A DNA stretch of 64,000 nt from SZUA-36 sp963704855 (GCA_963704855.1 CAVPHY010000010.1:1-64000); one strand, 5' to 3'. Positions 44,112-53,046 are shown, counted from the stretch's first letter. Numbers and translations: made by a program. Notes: generated by a model from the letters alone, not told the origin.

Positions 44112-44148
44112 TGTCATGTCAAGCCTGGAGGTCTGAACCAGGACAGTT

Positions 44149-44304
44149 TTAGAGCGGTTCCGATTTGGGGCGGGATGCTCTTGAATCACTTTCGGCTGCG
44201 CTGTCAGCTGAAATTTGACGAAATTCGAGTACCGTCAATATCACACCAACAAGCATTAATCCAAAAACAACTATACCGGTAGCCAAAATGTTCATATCAG
44301 TCAT
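44149..44304 (-). CDS. Tiny membrane protein A
   Basis: Fifty-one residues from ATG 44304: MTDMNILATGIVVFGLMLVG then VILTVLEFRQ and a short polar tail. One membrane helix. Its start overlaps the stop of tiny membrane protein B (ATGA), so both are coupled. From memory, pairs of this kind occur next to each other in marine bacteria as hypothetical proteins, without a known role. Confidence 0.6.
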   Translation of the reverse strand: MTDMNILATGIVVFGLMLVGVILTVLEFRQISADSAAESDSRASRPKSEPL

Positions 44305-44480
44305 TTGTTTCGCGCCTCCAAGCTCATTAACTTGAAATAGATCCCGATACCCAGTATCGAAGGAACCCAAATGGCCGTGAAAAGACCTTCCATTCTTTGG
44401 CCGTTGAACCACAGGTACCCCGATACAAAAAACGAAATCAGGACCGCGAGAAGTAAAAACAGGTCAGATTTTTTGAACAT
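44301..44480 (-). CDS. Tiny membrane protein B
   Basis: Fifty-nine residues from ATG 44480 (MFKKSDLFLLLAVLISFFVS), with aggatt 6 bases upstream as a weak ribosome site. Two membrane helices: LFLLLAVLISFFVSGYLW and LFTAIWVPSILGIGIYF. No enzyme motif. The TGA overlaps the ATG of tiny membrane protein A. Confidence 0.6.
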   Translation of the reverse strand: MFKKSDLFLLLAVLISFFVSGYLWFNGQRMEGLFTAIWVPSILGIGIYFKLMSLEARNK

Positions 44481-44509
44481 TTTCTAATCCTCTTTTAATG
44501 TTAGTTAAA

Positions 44510-44723
44510 CTATTCGTCTCCGAACCCAATGGCTGCCATCAGGCACCCCGAAATGGCCACTCCGGAGACGATGCGAATGTTGTTCCAGGCGACAACTTCC
44601 AATTCCAACGGTAGCCAGCCCAGCAAACCGCAAATCAAATACAGCGAACCCGCCAGCAACAGCAGTGATGCCAGTTCTGATCACTGCGGTTCTCAAGGCG
44701 GCTCTTGCCGGCTTTTGGTTCAT
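44510..44723 (-). CDS. Tiny membrane protein C (one frameshift)
   Basis: About 70 residues. The start MNQKPARAALRTAVIR runs on after removing one A from agaactgg as LASLLLLAGSLYLICGLLGW, then LPLELEVV and IVSGVAISGCLMAAIGFGDE before a TAG. Two membrane helices. In the unrepaired frame the helices are lost. The length, 214 bases, is one over a multiple of three. It is 29 bases upstream of protein B on the same strand, so all three may form one operon. Confidence 0.55.
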
Positions 44724-44749
44724 AAGTATACCCGGCTACATTTCTCTTA

Positions 44750-44786
44750 GAAAAAGCCGGCTTCAGATATTGCACCTGAAGCCGGC
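44750..44786 (-). terminator. Rho-independent terminator after fasciclin gene 2
   Basis: On the minus strand the arms gccggcttcag and ctgaagccggc (44776-44786 and 44756-44766) pair perfectly around a 9-base loop and run into a T5 tract. It lies 53 bases past the fasciclin stop. Confidence 0.85.
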
Positions 44787-44838
44787 CGTTGTTGCGCAAG
44801 CGTCATGACGCCTGCCCGGAATAACATTTACTGGATAA

Positions 44839-45351
44839 TCATTCGGGTAAAATAACGGTATCAACCACGTGAATGACGCCATTGCTGGCATAAACATCCG
44901 CCATAATTACAAGCGAGTCGTTGATATATACGTCGCCATCACGAACATCGATTTGAACATCAGAGCCATTTACCGTCGTCGCGGAATCCAGCTTGACCAC
45001 CTCGGCAGCGCTGACCTTCCCAGGCACAACGTGGTAGGTCAGGATCGCAACCAACTGGTCCTTGTTTTCCGGCAGAAGCAGCATTTCAACGGTGCCTTCC
45101 GGCAGTTTTGCAAATGCTTCGTCAGTAGGTGCGAACACCGTGAACGGTCCATCCGACTTCAGAGTAGCGATGAGACCACCGGCTTGCAGGGCGGCAGCGA
45201 GCGTGGTGAAGCTGCCATTGGCAACGGCAGTGTCCACGATGTCTTTCTTCTCCGCTTCATGGTGACCGGCCATCGCGCTCGTGGCGAGTAACAGTGCAGC
45301 GGTAATGGCGATAGTGAATCCAAAAATATTGAACTTTTGTTTGGTAAGCAT
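44839..45351 (-). CDS. Exported fasciclin-domain protein 2
   Basis: A 170-residue secreted protein from ATG 45351 (aggaag 7 bases upstream). Signal peptide to about residue 28 (FTIAITAALLLATSAMAG). One complete FAS1 domain: IVDTAVANGSFTTLAAAL, FTVFAPTDEAFAKLPEGTVE, YHVVPGKVSAAEVV and GVIHVVDTVILP. This is the common short bacterial fasciclin, likely for adhesion or surface binding. A strong terminator follows. Upstream lies the tandem motif shared with fasciclin gene 1, although the two proteins are only distantly similar. Confidence 0.93.
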   Translation of the reverse strand: MLTKQKFNIFGFTIAITAALLLATSAMAGHHEAEKKDIVDTAVANGSFTTLAAALQAGGLIATLKSDGPFTVFAPTDEAFAKLPEGTVEMLLLPENKDQLVAILTYHVVPGKVSAAEVVKLDSATTVNGSDVQIDVRDGDVYINDSLVIMADVYASNGVIHVVDTVILPE

Positions 45352-45381
45352 AATAGTGTCTTCCTGTGGGTGAGTGTGTAA

Positions 45382-45408
45382 TGTATAACATTTGTATAAG
45401 TATGTCAA
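45382..45408 (-). promoter_or_regulatory. Promoter with tandem TTATACA operator, fasciclin gene 2
   Basis: On the minus strand TTGACA (45408-45403) is followed by TTATACAA and TTATACAT, whose common TTATACA boxes are 11 bases apart. The boxes are the reverse complement of the TTGTATAA boxes that follow TTGACA in front of fasciclin gene 1 (16913-16931). Confidence 0.5.
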
Positions 45409-45556
45409 ATGCTATCTTGATATATATTCAATATAGTTATACATAGTTGGTATTTATTGTATAATATATTTAGAAATGGCGTGCGCGACTGGTTTATTAT
45501 TAGTGCTACGTGCCACAATCTTTAAATGCTGTAGTTAATGAGCCCGCAAGGCCTTA

Positions 45557-46742
45557 TTGGAGCCCGCTCAAGTGAATTGGAAAACAACCATTGTCATCTG
45601 CATCGTCATCCTGCTGCTGGCAGTTTCGGTGATTACCGTTATCCACCTGACGGAACCAAAGGCACAGCGCAGCAGCGCAAGTAAGCGCACCGCCATGCTG
45701 GTCGAAGTAACGCAAGGCGAGCGCGGCACGTTTCAACCTGAAATCCGGGTCATGGGAACCGTGCGCCCCGAAAAAGAAATCGTTCTGAGCCCGAGGGTCA
45801 GCGGTGAAATCATCACGGTTTCAGAGTCATTCACACCGGGCGGCTTTGTCGATGCAGGCGAAGTCCTGCTGCAAATCGATCCTGCAGATTACGAGGTGAT
45901 CGTATTGCAGCGCAAAAGCGAGCTGTTGCAGGCAAGCGCTGATCTCGAACTGGAACTGGGCCGCCAGGATCTCGCTAAAAAAGACTATAAGGAACTGGAA
46001 GGGTCGATTTCTTCCGAGTACAAGTCCCTCGTGCTGCGTGAGCCGCAACTGAACACGGCACGGTCGCGCGTGGAGGCGGCCGAGGCGGCTGTACGGCGCG
46101 CGGAGCTCGACCTCGATCGGACCCGGATCCGCGCGCCGTTTGCCGCCCATATCATTAACCGGGAAGCCAACGAGGGATCACAGGTGTCACCCGGTGAGGC
46201 CCTTGGCAGGCTGGTTGGTATCGAGCACTACTGGGTTGAAGCCGCCGTGCCGGTATCGAACCTGCGCTGGATCGACTTTTCCGAAGAGCGTGGGACTCCG
46301 AGGCTCAGGGGTGCACATTCGCAACCGCGCTGCCTGGCCCGAAGGCACGTTTCGCGAGGGCAGCGTACACCGCCTGATCGGCGAACTGGAAGACCAGACA
46401 CGGCTTGCGCGCGTGCTGCTCACGGTTGCGGACCCGCTGTCGCATGAGCCGGAATCCGCGGGCCTGCCGCCACTGATGATAGGCTCCTTCGTAGAGGCCC
46501 GTATCGCGGGGATACCGATTCAGGATGTCATCCGGATAGACCGGGATTACGTTCGCAAGGACGACACCATCTGGATTGATGAAAATGGCACGCTGCGTAT
46601 CCGTGATCTCGACATCGTATTCCGGGATGACGAATTTGCCTACGTCCGTGAAGGGCTGAGCACCGCGGACCAGGTGATCACGACCAACCTGGCGACCGTA
46701 TTTGATGGCGCTGCACTGCGATTGGCCGAAGCCACGCCATGA
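45557..46742 (+). CDS. RND efflux membrane fusion protein (one frameshift near 46304)
   Basis: About 395 residues from TTG. One N-terminal membrane anchor (TIVICIVILLLAVSVITVI), then the barrel-sandwich (lipoyl) half RVSGEIITVSESFTPGGFVD, a helical hairpin, and the second half TRIRAPFAAHIINREANEGS. The frame breaks near 46304; removing one A from ccgaggctc restores GTPGSGVHIRNRAAWPEGTF and the rest to EATP. The length is one over a multiple of three. It bridges the RND pump encoded immediately downstream to an outer-membrane channel, which is not encoded here. The stop overlaps the pump start (ATGA). Confidence 0.87.
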
Positions 46743-49700
46743 AAAGACCATCTCAACAGGCCAGGCTGAACGGCGGCCGGTTTCCGGGCCCCATTGCCTG
46801 GATGGCGCAACACTCAATTGCGGCGAACCTGCTGATGATTCTGCTTATCGGGGGTGGAATCTGGACTGCATTCAATATCCAGAAGGAGGTCTACCCGCAA
46901 TTTGACCTGGATATCGTCAACGTCAGTGTGAGTTATCCCGGTGCGGCCCCGTCCGAGGTCGAGCAGGGCATACTGCGGCCGGTCGAATCCGCGGTACGCG
47001 GGATCGAGGGCATCAAGGTTATCAGTTCGAACGCACGTGAAGGTTCTGGCTCGACTCGTATCGAACTGGTCACCGGCACCGATCGCATGAAGGCTTTCCA
47101 GGACATCGACCAGGCGGTCAACCGTATCCGTACCTTTCCCGATGATGCCGAGGAGCCGGAAGTTACGCTCGCGTCACAACAGCGCGAGGTTATGAATATC
47201 GTGCTTTACGGCCCGGTTGATATCTGGACCTTAAGAAAACTCGCCGAACAGTTGCGTGACCGGTTTCTCGCCGATCCCGTCATCACCCAGGTAGAACTTG
47301 GCAACGCCCCCGATTACGTAACCCACGTTGAAATCCCGCAATACCGTTTGCGCGAGTACGGCCTGACCCTCGGACAGGTCGCCAGCCTGATTCGCCGTTC
47401 AAGCGAAGACGTACCGGCCGGAACCGTCGAAACGAATGCCGGCGAGGTGCTGCTGCGACTCAAGGAGCGGCGCCAATGGGCCGACGACTTCGAGAAGATC
47501 GAGATTATCTCGACCAATAGCGGGGCCGCAGTGACGCTCGGCGAGATCGCCACCATCACCGATGGCTTCGAAGAATCCGGCTTTCATTCGCAGTTTAACC
47601 AGACGCCTTCCGTGGAGGTGGATATCTTCCGGGTGGGTGACCAGTCGCCGCTGGAAATCGCCGAGCGCGTGGAGGCGATCATGGCGGATGTCGAGACCAC
47701 GCTTCCCGCCGGTGTGCAGTGGCGAATCGACAGCAATAGCGCCAAGGATTATGAACAGCGTTTGTCCCTGCTCCTGAAAAACGGCTTCATGGCCATTGGC
47801 ATCGTGCTGCTGATACTGGCCGTCTTCCTCGAGGTCCGTCTTGCCTTCTGGGTGATGATGGGTATGACCATTTCTTTCGTCGGCAGCATTTTGTTCCTGC
47901 CGGCGATAGGGGTCAGTATCAACATGATCTCGATGTTCGCCTTCCTGGTTGTGCTGGGTATTGTCGTCGATGACGCCATTGTCGTGGGTGAGAATGTTTA
48001 CGAGTTCCGGCAGAAGGGGCTGGACCACACGCAGGCCGCAATCAAGGGCGCCAGAGAGATCGCCACACCGGTCACCTTCAGCATCATCACGACCATCGTG
48101 GCCTTTGTGCCGTTGCTGTTCATGCCGGGTACGACAGGTAAATTCTGGGCGCCGTTGCCGGCAGTGGTTATCATCGTTTTAGCCATCTCCTTGCTGGAGG
48201 CACTTTATATTCTGCCCGCCCACCTGGCGCATAGTTCCAGCCAGCCGCGTACGGGATTCGGGCGGCGTATTCACGCGTGGCAGCAGTCTTTCTCACATGG
48301 CTTCAGCCGCTTTGTCGATACCCATTACCGGCACCTGCTCGATCTTTGCCTGCGTCACCGTTATATCTCGCTGAGCGCAGCCATCGCCATCTTTGTCGTT
48401 GTCGCGGGCTATGGCACCAGCGGCCACATGGGCATGATCATGATGCCCGAGGTGGCCGCCGACGAGATCGAGGCCGGCATCCGCCTGCCGGTTGGCACGA
48501 CGCCCGACCAGGCCGCCAGGGTGGCCGGCCTGGTGACTGCTTCCACCCGCCGGATGTTTGAAGAACACAACCTTTACGAAGTGGCCGAAGGCGTCAAGAC
48601 CAACGTCCGGGGCGGCAGTTTTATCGACGTGGAAATCGTCATGAGACCACCGGATGAGCACGACATGACGGCCGAGGAAATCATTGCACTATGGCGTGAC
48701 CAGATCGGCGACATCGAGGGCGTAAGCCAGATTACCTTCGAGGCGGAGCGGGGTCCGGGTGGATGGCGAAAGGATATCAGCATTGACCTGAGCCATTCGG
48801 ATATCGAGGTCCTGGAGTCGGCCAGCCAGGCGCTTCTCACGCGGGTACAGGAGTTTGAAGGTGCAACCAACGTCAGTGACAACTATGACAAGGGTAAAGC
48901 CCAGTTTGACTTCACCCTGTTACCGGAAGGCAGGAACCTCGGCCTGACACCGGCGGACGTCGGTCAGCAGGTGCGCGATGCGTTCTATGGCGCGCTGGCC
49001 CTGCGGCAGATTCGCGGCACCGATGAAATCGAGGTTCGCGTCAAGTTGCCAAAAGAGGACCGCAAGGATATCCAGTCTTTTGCAGACCTGGTCATCATGA
49101 CGCCCGCTGGCGTCGAGGTTCCGCTGCTGGAAGTGGTCGAGGTGAAGCGCGGGGCGGCCTTCAGCTCGATCAACCGGCGCGATGGCCGGCGGGTTGTGAA
49201 CGTCGGCCTGGATGTTGAACCCAAGCGTGAGGTGTCGCGGGTGCTCGAAGCGATCCAGGCGGAAACATTGCCGGATTTACGCGCGGATTTTCCCGGCCTT
49301 ACCTGGACCTTCGAGGGCAGCCAGGCGGAGATGCGGGAATCGACGGCCGCTTTATGGGGCAGTTTCGGACTGGCCATCGCGGTGATGTACGCCCTGCTGG
49401 CGATTGTCTTCGGCAGCTACCTGCAGCCACTCATCGTAATGACAGCGATCCCGTTTGGCGTCGTCGGCGCAATTATCGGGCATATTATCCTGGGCTTTGA
49501 CCTGTCACTTATCAGTTTCATGGGCGTCATTGCGCTATCCGGCGTGGTTATAAACGATGCCCTGATCATGATCGACTTTGCCAACCGGCAGCGGGATGAG
49601 CACTCCGCTTTCGATGCCATTCACATGGCCGGCCTGCGGCGTTTCAGGCCGATCATACTCACCACATTGACGACCTTCGGCGGCCTGACACCCATCATCA

Positions 49701-49870
49701 TGGAAACTTCCCGCCAGTCGGCCTACCTGGTGCCAATGGCCATATCGCTTGGTTTCGGAATTGTTTTCGCAACCGCGATTATCCTGGTGCTGGTGCCCTG
49801 CCTTTACATGATCCTCGAGGATATCAAGTTTCATGTCGGCAATGGCCGAACCATGGCTGACAACGCATAA
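46739..49870 (+). CDS. RND-family efflux pump permease
   Basis: A 1043-residue inner-membrane proton/drug antiporter of AcrB type. TM1 follows MAQHSIAANLLMILLIGGGI. The TM4 proton-relay Asp pair is in IVVDDAIVVGENVYEF near residue 405. Twelve membrane segments and two large periplasmic loops have the usual spacing, with VMYALLAIVFGSYLQPLIVM and the GLTPIIMETSRQS region in the C-terminal half. Length is normal for the family. It exports drugs, lipids or other hydrophobic compounds; the substrate is not readable. It forms a pump with the fusion protein just upstream. Confidence 0.95.
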   Translation: MKRPSQQARLNGGRFPGPIAWMAQHSIAANLLMILLIGGGIWTAFNIQKEVYPQFDLDIVNVSVSYPGAAPSEVEQGILRPVESAVRGIEGIKVISSNAREGSGSTRIELVTGTDRMKAFQDIDQAVNRIRTFPDDAEEPEVTLASQQREVMNIVLYGPVDIWTLRKLAEQLRDRFLADPVITQVELGNAPDYVTHVEIPQYRLREYGLTLGQVASLIRRSSEDVPAGTVETNAGEVLLRLKERRQWADDFEKIEIISTNSGAAVTLGEIATITDGFEESGFHSQFNQTPSVEVDIFRVGDQSPLEIAERVEAIMADVETTLPAGVQWRIDSNSAKDYEQRLSLLLKNGFMAIGIVLLILAVFLEVRLAFWVMMGMTISFVGSILFLPAIGVSINMISMFAFLVVLGIVVDDAIVVGENVYEFRQKGLDHTQAAIKGAREIATPVTFSIITTIVAFVPLLFMPGTTGKFWAPLPAVVIIVLAISLLEALYILPAHLAHSSSQPRTGFGRRIHAWQQSFSHGFSRFVDTHYRHLLDLCLRHRYISLSAAIAIFVVVAGYGTSGHMGMIMMPEVAADEIEAGIRLPVGTTPDQAARVAGLVTASTRRMFEEHNLYEVAEGVKTNVRGGSFIDVEIVMRPPDEHDMTAEEIIALWRDQIGDIEGVSQITFEAERGPGGWRKDISIDLSHSDIEVLESASQALLTRVQEFEGATNVSDNYDKGKAQFDFTLLPEGRNLGLTPADVGQQVRDAFYGALALRQIRGTDEIEVRVKLPKEDRKDIQSFADLVIMTPAGVEVPLLEVVEVKRGAAFSSINRRDGRRVVNVGLDVEPKREVSRVLEAIQAETLPDLRADFPGLTWTFEGSQAEMRESTAALWGSFGLAIAVMYALLAIVFGSYLQPLIVMTAIPFGVVGAIIGHIILGFDLSLISFMGVIALSGVVINDALIMIDFANRQRDEHSAFDAIHMAGLRRFRPIILTTLTTFGGLTPIIMETSRQSAYLVPMAISLGFGIVFATAIILVLVPCLYMILEDIKFHVGNGRTMADNA

Positions 49871-49902
49871 AGGCCCCGGTGCGCTTTTACTCTGACCTTA
49901 AT
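49869..49902. repeat. Dispersed repeat fragment between convergent genes (copy 13)
   Basis: The sequence gcgcttttactctgacctta is a reverse-orientation relic of the tcagagtaaa motif. It lies between the RND stop and the Doc stop. Confidence 0.45.
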
Positions 49903-50290
49903 CCTGGGCCACCTTATTCATCCTGTTTTCAAGCCAGGCAGCGATGTCTTCGAGCGCTATCTTCTTTTTAATGACACTTTCGATCAAAAAGAGCTCGCCA
50001 TCATCGGGCTTAACACTTAAACGATAGCCGTTCATCCTCAGGAATATTGCGGCGCATGCAAAGGCAACACGTTTATTCCCGTCGATGAAGCAATGGTTCT
50101 GGCACAGGCTTTGGAGCAGCGCTGCGGCCTGCAGCGACAACGTATCGTAATAACCCGTTTGCGGCCTCAACAAAGCGCTCTGCAGCAGGCCCATATCACG
50201 CACACCCGCTGAGCCGCCAAAGCGCTTTATCAACTGCTCATGCAGTTCAAGCGTTTCCTGTAAGGTGGGAAATAAAACCGCCCGGATCAC
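49898..50290 (-). CDS. doc: Doc-family toxin (Fic fold)
   Basis: A 130-residue toxin from GTG overlapping the antitoxin stop by one base. It has the Doc/Fic catalytic motif HCFIDGNKRVAF near residue 67, preceded by AALLQSLCQN, and the N-terminal LELHEQLIKRFGGSAGVRDM of Doc proteins. Doc phosphorylates elongation factor Tu and blocks translation. The catalytic His, Asp, Asn and Lys-Arg are all in place, so it is likely active. It pairs with an unusual ribbon-helix-helix antitoxin instead of Phd. Confidence 0.92.
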   Translation of the reverse strand: MIRAVLFPTLQETLELHEQLIKRFGGSAGVRDMGLLQSALLRPQTGYYDTLSLQAAALLQSLCQNHCFIDGNKRVAFACAAIFLRMNGYRLSVKPDDGELFLIESVIKKKIALEDIAAWLENRMNKVAQD

Positions 50291-50517
50291 TATTTGGCCA
50301 GTCTGCTCAGTAGCTCGGCATGATCATCCAGCACTTCATCCATGGCGCTGCGGAAAGCCGGGCGGACACTGGCTTTTTTCAGGTACTCTTCAACGGCCTC
50401 TGTAACCACGCCAGAAATGCTCCTGCCGGTGCTCCTGGCATAGGCACGGAGTTCTTCAAGTGCAGTTTCTTCGATCTGCGTTGCGAATTTTTTAAGTGTC
50501 ATATCTGCATATTTCAT
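50290..50517 (-). CDS. Ribbon-helix-helix antitoxin of the Doc module
   Basis: Seventy-five residues from ATG 50517; a start at MTLKKFATQI (50502) is equally likely because the first ATG lies in the operator. The N-terminal half is a ribbon-helix-helix (ALEELRAYARSTGRSISGVV, TEAVEEYL). The tail MDEVLDDHAELLSRLAK resembles the Doc-binding tail of other RHH partners. It would repress the operon and neutralise Doc. Confidence 0.85.
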   Translation of the reverse strand: MKYADMTLKKFATQIEETALEELRAYARSTGRSISGVVTEAVEEYLKKASVRPAFRSAMDEVLDDHAELLSRLAK

Positions 50518-50530
50518 GAATTTTCATGAA
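50513..50530 (-). promoter_or_regulatory. Double TTCATGAA operator at the doc module
   Basis: The palindrome ttcatgaa occurs twice (50513-50520 and 50523-50530), 10 bases apart, just behind a TTGACA -35-like box (50531-50536 on the minus strand). The spacing suits two RHH dimers side by side. Confidence 0.6.
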
Positions 50531-50655
50531 TTGTCAAGATTGATATGGAGAGCAAAAAAAACCCGGGAACATCACTCAGCCCAAAGGACGGCATAGGTAG
50601 CGGTTTGCACGAAAATCTGGCATAAATATAGCCCTATGATTTCGGCATCCTCGAA

Positions 50656-51483
50656 ATGAACGTTTTACTGCCCCTGCTGATGGCTTTGGCAATCACCCCG
50701 GCCGCACCGGATCCAACTGAGGCGGATATCGCCTGGGTCGCGGAGGGCGGGTTCTGTGAGCCTGAAACCGTGCTGGCGTTGCCCGACGACACCTTGCTGG
50801 TTTCGAATGTCTGCGATTTTCGTCAGCGCGGCAACGGTTTTCTCAGTCTGCTCAGCGCGCAGGGCGAGGCGCTTGACTGGCGTGTACTGGAAGGTCTCGA
50901 TGCACCGCTGGGAATGGCCCTTACGGGCGGGCAGCTCTACCTGGTCGATAATAATCGTCTGAAAATTTTTGCCTGGCCCGGCTTTGAGCTGCTGCAAACA
51001 ACCGACCTTGAAACCACCGTGGCCAATGATCTTGCCGTATCAGATGAGCGCGTGGTTTATGTAACTGACACGGCCAGGCACCAGGTCATCAGGCTATCAC
51101 CCGATGGTACGCAGTCGGTGTTAACCGGAGAAGCGCGGTTTAAAGGCGCCAATGGCATCGCCCTGTATAACGGTAAACTGTATGTCGGCGGCGAACGGCT
51201 TTGGCGTGTTGATCTGGATGACGATACGGTCGTGACCATCGGCCCGGACTGGATCACCGACATCGACGGTATCGAATTTGAACCGGATGGCACACTGCAG
51301 GTCACACCGGTCGCCGGGCCATTGATACGCTTTGAGGGTGAAAATGACCTGGTGGTCTTTGCCGGCCCCGGTGTCAGCAGCGCCAACCATGGTTATGCTG
51401 CCAAGCTGCAGCTGGCGCTGATTCCAACCGGATTTGATAATACCGTCATCGCGATTCGGGTCCCGGTTCGACCAGCCAATTAA
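50656..51483 (+). CDS. Exported NHL/SMP-30-like beta-propeller protein
   Basis: A 275-residue protein with a short signal peptide (MNVLLPLLMALAITPAAP). Propeller blades are visible as repeated L-x-V/Y-x-N/T/G strands: PDDTLLVSNVCDFR, GGQLYLVDNNRLKIF, DERVVYVTDTARHQVIRL and NGKLYVGGERLWRVDL. SMP-30 enzymes hydrolyse lactones, but the metal-binding residues cannot be assigned here. It may be only a binding protein. It stands 20 bases before the SDR gene on the same strand, so they may form one operon. Confidence 0.8.
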   Translation: MNVLLPLLMALAITPAAPDPTEADIAWVAEGGFCEPETVLALPDDTLLVSNVCDFRQRGNGFLSLLSAQGEALDWRVLEGLDAPLGMALTGGQLYLVDNNRLKIFAWPGFELLQTTDLETTVANDLAVSDERVVYVTDTARHQVIRLSPDGTQSVLTGEARFKGANGIALYNGKLYVGGERLWRVDLDDDTVVTIGPDWITDIDGIEFEPDGTLQVTPVAGPLIRFEGENDLVVFAGPGVSSANHGYAAKLQLALIPTGFDNTVIAIRVPVRPAN

Positions 51484-51502
51484 TCACAGAGGATAGGTTT
51501 AC

Positions 51503-52264
51503 ATGAAAAGCATTTTCAAATTGGTTTCTGTTCTGTTTTTGTGCTTTGTCAGCTCAATATCACTTAATACATTCGCTGCCGATTCAAAAGGCACCGTTTT
51601 CATAACGGGCGCCAACCGGGGTGTCGGCCTGGCCCTGGCCCGGAACTTCAGTGATGCAGGCTTCGAGGTCATCGGCACGGCGCGTGACCCGGAAGAGGCC
51701 ACTGAGCTGAAAGAAACGGGTGCACGGGTTGAACAGCTGGACGTGACGGACCAGGCCAGCGTTGATGCGATGGCGCGGCGCCTGGCAGATACACCCATTG
51801 ATATCCTGATCAATAACGCCGGTATTAAGGGTGAGGATAGCAAGGATATGGCTTCATTGGATCTGGAATCCATGGAATGGGTGCTCAACGTCAATACGCT
51901 GGGCCCTGTCAGGGTGATGAAGGCCCTGTTCCAGAATGTGCTGTCAAGCGAGCGTAAGCTGGTGGTGAATATCAGCAGCACGATGGGCAGCATCGAGCGC
52001 AATACCTGGGGCTGTTGTGCGGGCTACCGCGCCAGCAAAACAGCGCTCAACAGTATCAACAAGACCTTTGCCGTGGATTTTGGCAAGCAGGGTGTAACCT
52101 TTGTCGTGATGCATCCCGGCTATGTGCAAACCGATATGAACGAGGGCCAGGGAAACATTACACCCGATCAAAGCGGTAATGGCCTGATGAAAGTGATCAC
52201 GGGACTGGATGCGTCGGATAACGGCAAATTCTACGATTGGCAGGGTGAAGAATTGCCCTGGTAG
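51503..52264 (+). CDS. SDR oxidoreductase with an N-terminal signal peptide
   Basis: A 253-residue short-chain dehydrogenase. NAD(P) site TGANRGVGLALAR, structural NNAG in ILINNAGIKG, catalytic Ser in NISSTMGSIE and YxxxK in YRASKTALNS. The family's closing motif is FYDWQGEELPW. Residues 1-25 (SIFKLVSVLFLCFVSSISLN) look like a signal peptide or anchor, which is odd for an enzyme needing cytoplasmic NAD(P). A membrane-tethered cytoplasmic form or cofactor-binding in the periplasm are both possible. ATG start; the ribosome site is agagg 9 bases upstream. Confidence 0.9.
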   Translation: MKSIFKLVSVLFLCFVSSISLNTFAADSKGTVFITGANRGVGLALARNFSDAGFEVIGTARDPEEATELKETGARVEQLDVTDQASVDAMARRLADTPIDILINNAGIKGEDSKDMASLDLESMEWVLNVNTLGPVRVMKALFQNVLSSERKLVVNISSTMGSIERNTWGCCAGYRASKTALNSINKTFAVDFGKQGVTFVVMHPGYVQTDMNEGQGNITPDQSGNGLMKVITGLDASDNGKFYDWQGEELPW

Positions 52265-52320
52265 CTTAGTTGACCGATATCACACGGTGCCGAACACCGG
52301 TTCGCCCGGGGTGTGCGTGC

Positions 52321-53046
52321 TTATTGCCCGGAATATCCGTCAACAACCGTACCCCAGGCCTTTATCCTGGCCTGGCTCATCAATGAATCCGCTTTGCCAA
52401 GCATGAAGTCATGCAGGTGTTTTGCCGCAGCCGGATAGAAATCCGGGCCAAAACGGCTTTTTATCTCGGTCGAGAACCGGGAGTTCAGAAATTTGAAGGG
52501 GCTTTCGATCATTTTTTCGGTCACTTCAGAATCATCCAGCTGCAAATACACCGCGGTTGAATGGGCCATTTTGCGACTGGCGTTTTCGATCTCTTTTTCG
52601 TAATCGATGGGGTTGTCACACACCACCACACTTGTCCTCTCCTTGCCCGGTGGCAGCCAGACACGGTTGAAGACCCCATTAAACGGCTCCCTGAAGCGGT
52701 GCTTTTTCGACAGCAGGGTTGGGCTGACATCAATGAGCCCGAACTTTGAATGCACGATCCAGCCATGCCCACTCTTGTAGTGGCTTTCCTGGCCAATGGT
52801 AAATGCGGCATTGCCGGCCACCGGCCCCTGCACAAACATGCACTTGCCGTTGGCAATTTTCGGATAGGTATCACCGCTCTTCAGCATCAATGCCATGACC
52901 AGCGCGTGATCGCGGCTGTTCCAGCCCGGGTCAAATTCACCATCACTGCCGGTGAAGCTGGTGGAATAAAGCAGGTGATTGATTTCTTTCTTGAACGCGG
53001 CGGTGCCCATCATGCGCGATTGATCAATCATATTGGTGACACCCAT
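52321..53046 (-). CDS. Conserved-looking protein of unknown function
   Basis: A 241-residue cytoplasmic protein starting MGVTNMIDQSRMMGTAAFKK. The central part has NSRDHALVMALMLKSGDTYP, GKCMFVQGP and GHGWIVHSKFGLIDVSPTL, which together with Cys69 and His94 faintly recall a papain-like or transglutaminase fold. That is a guess from residue order only. No signal peptide or membrane segment. Confidence 0.65.
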   Translation of the reverse strand: MGVTNMIDQSRMMGTAAFKKEINHLLYSTSFTGSDGEFDPGWNSRDHALVMALMLKSGDTYPKIANGKCMFVQGPVAGNAAFTIGQESHYKSGHGWIVHSKFGLIDVSPTLLSKKHRFREPFNGVFNRVWLPPGKERTSVVVCDNPIDYEKEIENASRKMAHSTAVYLQLDDSEVTEKMIESPFKFLNSRFSTEIKSRFGPDFYPAAAKHLHDFMLGKADSLMSQARIKAWGTVVDGYSGQ

